This document shows, piece after piece, positions 20,484-25,324 of a stretch of DNA of 25,324 bases. This DNA is from a virus, in the IMG/VR virus record IMGVR_UViG_3300008107_000359, positions 1-25,324 of that record; one strand, 5' to 3'. Made by a program: the position numbers and the translations under genes. Every line of letters begins with the position of its first letter. Position 1 is the stretch's first letter. A model generated the notes under the pieces. That model ran no database searches. It was not told the origin of the DNA and worked only from the letters and a program-made list of their open reading frames with translations.

Positions 20484-20985
20484 TATAATCACGATACAGG
20501 ATATAAAAGAGGTCAGGCCATTTGCGCAACTAGACCCGCAAAGGGTTGACCCGTATATTGCCGAGGCGCAGGAGAATGATTTGCGCCCGGCTCTTGGTGA
20601 CGCTTTGTTTTATGACTTCATCACAAATATTGAGACTACAAAGTATCGCGAGTTACTAAACGGGAAGACTTACACCAAAGACGGTTATTCAATATTCTTT
20701 CCAGGTGTTAAACCTATGCTTTGTTATTTCTCATTGGCAAGGATTACACAAAACAACGCGATCAATTTGACCTCCTACGGTGCGGTTCAAAAGCGTGTCG
20801 AAGGGTCGGAGCCGATCGATCAAAGAATACTAGGCGCATTGGTTACGGAATTACGGGACGTGGCGAATAGCTACCAAACGAGGGTAGTTACTTTTTTGAG
20901 AGATAACCAAACTACATATCCTTTGTTCGATGTTTCAAACGGAAAAGATGAGGCAGAATTTGGCTTAAACTTTTTTAGTGCATAA
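20476..20985 (+). CDS. Head-tail connector/adaptor protein, DUF6712-like (169 aa)
   Basis: Helical protein with IQDIKEVRPFAQLDPQRVDP, then YIAEAQENDLRPALGDALFY, YRELLNGKTYTKDGYSIFF and PGVKPMLCYFSLARI. The pattern (I..AQ..DLxPxLGxxLYxx...Y..LL.G..Y...G....PGLKxxLxYYxxAR) matches a connector family frequent in Bacteroidota phages, which I recall as DUF6712. It should bind the portal underside and form the head-tail interface. It overlaps the portal gene by eight bases. Confidence 0.65.
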   Translation: MPNIITIQDIKEVRPFAQLDPQRVDPYIAEAQENDLRPALGDALFYDFITNIETTKYRELLNGKTYTKDGYSIFFPGVKPMLCYFSLARITQNNAINLTSYGAVQKRVEGSEPIDQRILGALVTELRDVANSYQTRVVTFLRDNQTTYPLFDVSNGKDEAEFGLNFFSA

Positions 20986-21341
20986 TGGAAAAGGCATTTA
21001 TCAGAGGGTCAAGCCTCACAATAGAAGCAACGATTTACACTGACCATACCAAGACGGTAGCGGCTGACATTACAGGGGCTACAATATTTTGCATCGTAAA
21101 AAAGCGACCTGAAGATTTAGACAGCGAGGCATTATTCAGCAAATCGGTAGGTTCTGGAATTACAATAGTCACACCATTGGCCGGGCGTTGTAATATTGCT
21201 TTTACAGCAACCGATACAAATCTTACATTAAAGCAAGTTTATTACGAAACGGTTGCTAAACTTGCGGACGGTGTGACTGTAATCAGGAACGGGATAAACG
21301 AGGTAAGAATTTACGGTAACGTTAGAAAAGCATTGCCATGA
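20985..21341 (+). CDS. BppU-like / Ig-like baseplate protein (118 aa)
   Basis: A beta-rich 118-residue protein beginning MEKAFIRGSSLTIEATIYTD, with DITGATIFCIVKKRPEDLDS and then VTPLAGRCNIAFTATDTNLT. The layout (F.RG....I...I.......DITGATI.F.VKK) matches N-terminal domains of baseplate upper proteins (BppU-type). It would link the baseplate with receptor-binding parts. It shares one base with the preceding stop (TAATG) and overlaps the next gene as ATGA. Confidence 0.6.
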   Translation: MEKAFIRGSSLTIEATIYTDHTKTVAADITGATIFCIVKKRPEDLDSEALFSKSVGSGITIVTPLAGRCNIAFTATDTNLTLKQVYYETVAKLADGVTVIRNGINEVRIYGNVRKALP

Positions 21342-21532
21342 CGAACAAGATCGTTTACGGAGTAATAGACGATTCATTTTCAACAGGCAAAATTTCAGAC
21401 TCTTTCAGGTCAGGAATTATAGATGAAGTCTTTAAATTTGTTACTGCATCAGGGGCGGTTCTTACTGGAATATTAACCGAGGACGGGTTTAACATTATCA
21501 CAGAGGACGGTCAAGTAATAATACCAGAATGA
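21338..21532 (+). CDS. Small virion-associated protein with GxIxDxF repeats (64 aa)
   Basis: Residues 8-32 carry three nine-residue units of the form G-x-I-x-D-x-F (G8-F14, G17-F23, G26-F32), and T-E-D-G occurs twice near the end (47-50 and 55-58). Short acidic repeats of this kind are found in phage fibre or attachment proteins. No enzyme motif is seen. It overlaps both neighbours by ATGA, next to a BppU-like gene and a fibre gene, so it is probably a structural or assembly part of the host-binding apparatus. Confidence 0.6.
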   Translation: MTNKIVYGVIDDSFSTGKISDSFRSGIIDEVFKFVTASGAVLTGILTEDGFNIITEDGQVIIPE

Positions 21533-22926
21533 AAAAACTAATTATACTTTTCTTTTCGATTTTAAGTTTGTCGGCTTTAGGTCAGGTAAAGATTTCGGAT
21601 ATGCCTGCCGCAACATCTTTGACTGGTACTGAATTAGTGCCAATCGTTCAAAGTGGGGTAAATAAAAAAGCTACTCCTTTACTTTGGCAAACATACCTAT
21701 CGCCTATTTTTCAGGCTATGTTAGTATCTGGCACAAACATTAAAACAGTAAATGGGAATTCATTACTTGGTAGTGGAAATCTTGCCATCTCTGAATTTAC
21801 ATCTGCATCTCTTCCATTTAACGACAACGTATCATTGCTGCAAAACCAAGCAGACAACACTAAGCAGGCGCGTTTTGATTTGGCTGGCATTAGTACAGGT
21901 ACCACAAGAACTTACACAATGCCTGATTTTAGCGGTAACGTTTTTGTTATGGGTGGCATAAACAGTTATTCAGCATCAGCGACAACCATATCAGGTTCGG
22001 GTATCTGGAATTTTCAAAATTCAAACACAACAGGTACACTTAGAACCATTAACATCAACCCGACAGTTACTCAAACCAGCATTAATCCAGGAAGGCCTTT
22101 TTCGGTTTCACCTAACTACACGATTTCGGGAACACAAACAAATTCAACAGTCAATCTTTTGGGCTCATTTACGTCAACACTAGCCTCAAGTGTTCATCGA
22201 TCTTTAGAAATCACTGAAACTTTCAATGATGGTGGTTTTAATGATACGTGGACAGGGATTCATTACAATCCGTCTACAACAGGATTGACAGGTGGTTCAA
22301 CACACTACGCAGCTGTGTTTGGCTCTGGCCGAGTAGGTATAGGCACTCTGACGCCTACCGAGGTTTTAGACGTGACTGGAAACGTAAAATTTTCGGGCGC
22401 ACTGATGCCCAACAATACGGCAGGCACCAGTGGCCAAGTGCTTACCTCGCAGGGCAGCAGCAGCGCACCAATATGGAGTGCTGTATCTTTGACGAGCGGT
22501 GTGACTGGTACTTTACCAATTGCCAACGGTGGCACAAACAAAAGTTCTTTGGGTTCACCATTACAAGTATTGAGGGTAAACGCTGGTGGTACTGATACTG
22601 AGTGGGCAACAATAAGCGGTGGTGGCGGCACATACTACGCGCCCAACGTACTTAGCCCCAACGCCACTGATGCAAACTTCACAGCAGCAGTAAACTCAAT
22701 ACGCCATTTGCCAGATGGTGTATTGACAGCAAACCGCACCATCACAATCCCAACGGGCGCGGATGGAGATGTGATAAAATTGCTGAACAATGAAGACACC
22801 TTTATCTGGTTCTTGAGTGGCGCTCCCGTGTACTTGGCTGATCGGACAACGGTAGTAACGCAGTTGTTGTACAACGTGCCCACTATCATTCAAAAAATAA
22901 ACGGACTTTGGATAATCGAAAACTAA
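21529..22926 (+). CDS. Tail fibre-like protein with Sec signal peptide (465 aa)
   Basis: Residues 1-19 (MKKLIILFFSILSLSALGQ) form a classic signal peptide with a probable cleavage before Q19. Next comes VKISDMPAATSLTGTELVPI, a common fibre start, then a Ser/Thr/Asn/Gly-rich repetitive shaft. Segments include RVGIGTLTPTEVLDVTGNVK and VTGTLPIANGGTNKSSLGSP, typical of phage tail fibres. No peptidase S74 chaperone end is evident. It probably helps recognise the host surface. The signal peptide is odd for a virion protein, which normally folds in the cytoplasm. A second signal-bearing protein follows at once. Confidence 0.65.
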   Translation: MKKLIILFFSILSLSALGQVKISDMPAATSLTGTELVPIVQSGVNKKATPLLWQTYLSPIFQAMLVSGTNIKTVNGNSLLGSGNLAISEFTSASLPFNDNVSLLQNQADNTKQARFDLAGISTGTTRTYTMPDFSGNVFVMGGINSYSASATTISGSGIWNFQNSNTTGTLRTININPTVTQTSINPGRPFSVSPNYTISGTQTNSTVNLLGSFTSTLASSVHRSLEITETFNDGGFNDTWTGIHYNPSTTGLTGGSTHYAAVFGSGRVGIGTLTPTEVLDVTGNVKFSGALMPNNTAGTSGQVLTSQGSSSAPIWSAVSLTSGVTGTLPIANGGTNKSSLGSPLQVLRVNAGGTDTEWATISGGGGTYYAPNVLSPNATDANFTAAVNSIRHLPDGVLTANRTITIPTGADGDVIKLLNNEDTFIWFLSGAPVYLADRTTVVTQLLYNVPTIIQKINGLWIIEN

Positions 22927-22931
22927 ACCAC

Positions 22932-24434
22932 ATGAAAAAAATACTTTTCTTTCTTTTAATCTCAACGGCTGCATTTGGTCAAGCGGGGCCACCTTATAAC
23001 GGTTCTTCGAGATCAATTAATACAACTCCGCAAGGCAATGAACTCGGAACGCTTGTTCGCCAAATACCTCAAGACATTGATCGTATCGGCTTCACAAAGG
23101 CACTTTCAAATTCAGTAGATTCAGACTGGGGTACTATTGTTTCTGGAATTGGATCAGGAATGGACGTTGACCAGACAGGCGGTAACTTAGTTATTACAAC
23201 TGGCACTACAGCGCGAAGCGAAACGATTATCCGTTCAACAGAATCATGGATAGGTGGTCTTAGATTAAGAGCTAGGTCAATATTATCAAATAGGATTATC
23301 AATACTAACTTCTTTGTTGAATTGGTTGATGTGATTGGTGACGGGCTTGCCTATACCATAAGTTCAGCCACAGCAATGACCGTAACATTTCCAAGCGGTC
23401 ACGGATTTACTTCTGAAAACGTAGGACAATCAATGTATGTAGGATTGTTTTCAGGAACGGGAACATTTCTATCAGGTCGTTATCCAATAGCCTCGGTAAG
23501 TGGTGACAATATTACATTTACTGTTTCAGGCTTTGCGGCAGGTACGGGTACTTGTTCGGCTTTTGGTTGGAACTACTACCAATTACACTATACGGGTACG
23601 ACAGCAACAAGCGCAAACTTTGACACGCAAAGAAACGGATATGCAACTGGAGCAACCAATGCCACAATTAACACAACAGCATCTCCTGGACACCTAGCTA
23701 TCATTACTGGTAACGATTTGCTTTCAACGTTTTCAGATCAATTGGTAGCTACTTCTACTGGAGCAAGCGTTACATACCGGGCAGATCGAAAAGAAAATAT
23801 ACCGGACGATAAAAATCTAAGGTTGCAAATCAGGATCGCTAACGGATCGACAGCCCCGGCAAGTTCAATAACATGGACGATAGGTTTTATAGGCATTGCT
23901 CATTATGCCAATACAGACGTAAGTATTCAAGACGTAAGGCCAATGAATCCAGGCAGTCCTTTAGCTGTGGAGATTATGAGGCCAGTTACTTTACCTGTTT
24001 CCGGAACAATCACCGCTAATCAAGGTACGATGGTGGCTCTTCCAGCAGGAACTAACGCCATTGGTGACGTAGGTATTCAATATCGTGCATCTGCAACTGG
24101 AGCAGGTACACCAACGGTTTTAAATTCTCCAGCGACCCCAGCGATTCAAACTGTGAAAGGCTCAGCAGGTAGATTGATCGGGTTTTTACTTGTAAACTCA
24201 AACGCAGCAACTCGATACTTAAAAGTTTTTAACGTTGTAACCCCAACATTGGGGACTACCCCAGCAACTCTTGACATTCCAATACCATTGAGCAGTAACC
24301 CTGTGTTTATCTCTTTTGAAGGAGGTATTGCTTTTGGAACAGCTATCACGGTAGCAATAACTGGAGGTAGGGGTACGACTGATAACACCGCAATTACCTT
24401 GAACGATGTAACCGGATTCACTATACACAACTAA
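22932..24434 (+). CDS. Putative receptor-binding/fibre protein with Sec signal peptide (500 aa)
   Basis: Start at ATG 22932, five bases after the preceding stop (22926); an in-frame TTG at 22908 lies in the previous gene. Residues 1-16 (MKKILFFLLISTAAFG) are a signal peptide with likely cleavage before Q17. The mature part is Thr/Ser/Gly/Asn-rich beta: TIVSGIGSGMDVDQTGGNLV, then an Ig-like mid-region (TAMTVTFPSGHGFTSENVGQ), and a C-terminal domain with VTLPVSGTITANQGTMVALP and AIGDVGIQYRASAT, seen in phage tail proteins. The export signal, shared with the previous gene, is the main puzzle. It may instead be a secreted moron protein. Confidence 0.6.
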   Translation: MKKILFFLLISTAAFGQAGPPYNGSSRSINTTPQGNELGTLVRQIPQDIDRIGFTKALSNSVDSDWGTIVSGIGSGMDVDQTGGNLVITTGTTARSETIIRSTESWIGGLRLRARSILSNRIINTNFFVELVDVIGDGLAYTISSATAMTVTFPSGHGFTSENVGQSMYVGLFSGTGTFLSGRYPIASVSGDNITFTVSGFAAGTGTCSAFGWNYYQLHYTGTTATSANFDTQRNGYATGATNATINTTASPGHLAIITGNDLLSTFSDQLVATSTGASVTYRADRKENIPDDKNLRLQIRIANGSTAPASSITWTIGFIGIAHYANTDVSIQDVRPMNPGSPLAVEIMRPVTLPVSGTITANQGTMVALPAGTNAIGDVGIQYRASATGAGTPTVLNSPATPAIQTVKGSAGRLIGFLLVNSNAATRYLKVFNVVTPTLGTTPATLDIPIPLSSNPVFISFEGGIAFGTAITVAITGGRGTTDNTAITLNDVTGFTIHN

Positions 24435-24447
24435 AAAAAATAAAACT

Positions 24448-24894
24448 ATGGCAACTTTCACAATTGTATCTGAGGGAACACCAATCATTCCCTACAACCT
24501 AAATGTAGTAATCAATGTAAACCACAGTGCTTTTGAAAACAGCCAGTGGGTAACCGCTACTCCTTATCCAAGTCAGGCGTTTTCGGATGCTGTTGATACA
24601 CATACATCAAACTGGGAAAATGCTATCAAGACAAATTCAGATTTCACAACTCAGGACACTAACAGAAACGGAACGTGGCAAGTTGAGGTTGTCGGACCAT
24701 TTCCAGAAGACGAGTCAAGAACACTTTATAATCTAGTTACATCATGCACTGTTGAAAACGCTGTTGCAGAAGTTTCAACATCAACTCAAAGCGATAAAAC
24801 AGGGGCAGAGCTTACGGCAGACCTCCAGTTAGCGGCAGACGCTAAGGAGGTAGAATTTTTCGGAAACAGACCTGCATGGAGTCCATTACCTTAA
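24448..24894 (+). CDS. Hypothetical virion-associated protein (148 aa)
   Basis: Begins MATFTIVSEGTPIIPYNLNV, with repeated aromatic/Thr segments (SQWVTATPYPSQAF, FPEDESRTLYNLVTSCTVEN) and an acidic end. It lacks a signal peptide, unlike the two genes before it. No family is recognised. Its place after two fibre-like genes suggests a tail-associated part, but a role in host takeover cannot be ruled out. Confidence 0.55.
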   Translation: MATFTIVSEGTPIIPYNLNVVINVNHSAFENSQWVTATPYPSQAFSDAVDTHTSNWENAIKTNSDFTTQDTNRNGTWQVEVVGPFPEDESRTLYNLVTSCTVENAVAEVSTSTQSDKTGAELTADLQLAADAKEVEFFGNRPAWSPLP

Positions 24895-24940
24895 CATTTA
24901 GTAACAATGAAAAAACTTATCACAATCATCTTTAGATAAT

Positions 24941-25324
24941 ATGGAACACTTCTTAATTTTCGTAATTCAGATTCTAGGGATCGGATTTAACGCATGGCAA
25001 AAAGTCCTTGTACTGGATAAACTATATCCAGACGATACCCTTGAGGACGTGTTCAAACTGTTCTGGAAAACAGACAGGATAACGGTTTTTATCTCCTTGT
25101 GGATCATGGCCGCTTATGGACTGTTTTACTTTGTGACTTTAAACTATGCGCCTCCGAGTGTAATCGGCTTCGAATACTTAGACCTGTCATTCTTTGGCGG
25201 GGCTTTAGTAATCGGTTACGGAGGTCAGGCAATAGTCTACAAGGCACTAGGTAAAGCGGTGGATATTGCAAACAAAAAAATAGACGATCAAAAAGAAATT
25301 AAAACTATATGGCAAAGAAAAACA
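24941..25324 (+). CDS. Holin-like or other small membrane protein, cut by the window end
   Basis: An ATG at 24941 opens a frame that stays open to the last base (128 codons seen). It has an N-terminal amphipathic/hydrophobic segment (MEHFLIFVIQILGIGFNAWQ), transmembrane helices at about residues 48-65 (ITVFISLWIMAAYGLFYFVT) and 82-100 (DLSFFGGALVIGYGGQAIVY), and a Lys-rich tail (ALGKAVDIANKKIDDQKEIK). Such two- or three-helix proteins near the fibre genes are commonly holins or lysis modules in phages. The assignment is by topology and place only. The next gene may start inside its 3' end. Confidence 0.55.
   Translation, partial: MEHFLIFVIQILGIGFNAWQKVLVLDKLYPDDTLEDVFKLFWKTDRITVFISLWIMAAYGLFYFVTLNYAPPSVIGFEYLDLSFFGGALVIGYGGQAIVYKALGKAVDIANKKIDDQKEIKTIWQRKT
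25309..25324 (+). CDS. Possible start of the next gene (truncated)
   Basis: An ATG at 25309 in a different frame gives M-A-K-K-N..., preceded by the A/T-rich AAAACTAT context seen at other starts here. Only five codons are present, so it is a weak call. A lysis enzyme would be a common next gene. Confidence 0.3.

Noticed and set aside
24907-24939. A 10-codon ORF MKKLITIIFR before the holin-like gene
   Set aside because: Too short to support as a gene. It looks like the start of a signal-peptide protein such as the two fibre genes, and may be a remnant, but nothing confirms it.
1-25324. tRNA genes, integrase, attachment sites, insertion sequences or CRISPR arrays
   Set aside because: I saw no cloverleaf, no recombinase motif, no transposase and no regularly spaced repeats, so none is reported.

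Overview
The window is a contiguous stretch of a tailed double-stranded DNA phage or prophage from a Bacteroidota host, probably a siphovirus. Every protein gene lies on the + strand. Three things point to the host phylum. Genes have A/T-rich start contexts with almost no Shine-Dalgarno sequence. Two or three intergenic sites match the Bacteroidota promoter form TTTG-N19-TAnnTTTG. Two fibre-like proteins carry Sec signal peptides that end just before Gln, as is usual in this phylum. The tape-measure protein and tail-tube candidate suggest a long, probably non-contractile tail. No integrase, repressor, lysin or tRNA is visible, so temperate and lytic life styles cannot be told apart.

Layout. 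At 2-2570 lie a Rad52-like annealing protein (cut by the left edge) and a YqaJ-type exonuclease, which make a Red-like recombination pair. A train of very small, stop/start-overlapping genes follows, several too short for standard gene calling. At 2566-2709 a promoter is followed by a structured RNA leader with two complementary 7-nt hairpin loops. At 2710-4919 lie replication-associated genes (an initiator-like protein whose gene carries internal repeats, and an unknown partner) and a four-helix membrane protein. At 4880-4933 there is a near-ideal promoter with a 14-bp palindrome at its presumed transcription start. It opens the packaging and structural module, which begins with TerS and TerL. 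At 6388-9334 are small membrane proteins, a possible frameshifted gene pair at a T9 run, and neck or tail-completion proteins. At 9331-14958 are tail genes: two large structural or hub-like proteins, a JAMM-like protein and the tape measure. At 15187-15362 is a 176-bp control region holding a likely minus-strand small RNA and a possible pseudoknot. At 15363-18621 are the ClpP-type prohead protease, the major capsid protein, a small beta-rich protein and a tail-tube-like protein with a TIG domain, closed by a strong terminator. At 18717-25324 are the portal, a connector, a BppU-like protein, fibre or receptor-binding candidates and a holin-like membrane protein cut by the right edge.

As a working picture, the left third handles recombination and replication. 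The 4.9-kb promoter starts late expression. TerS and TerL package DNA through the portal into heads built from the protease-scaffold and capsid proteins. The tail genes build a tail of roughly 90-100 nm, judged only from the 633-residue tape measure. The portal lying after the capsid and tail-tube genes, and behind a terminator, is unlike the usual terminase-portal-protease-capsid order.

The parts most worth a second look are the two structured RNA regions (2603-2709 and 15178-15330), the T9 frameshift candidate and the terS promoter/palindrome. No computation or database search was run. Functional names rest on reading motifs by eye.
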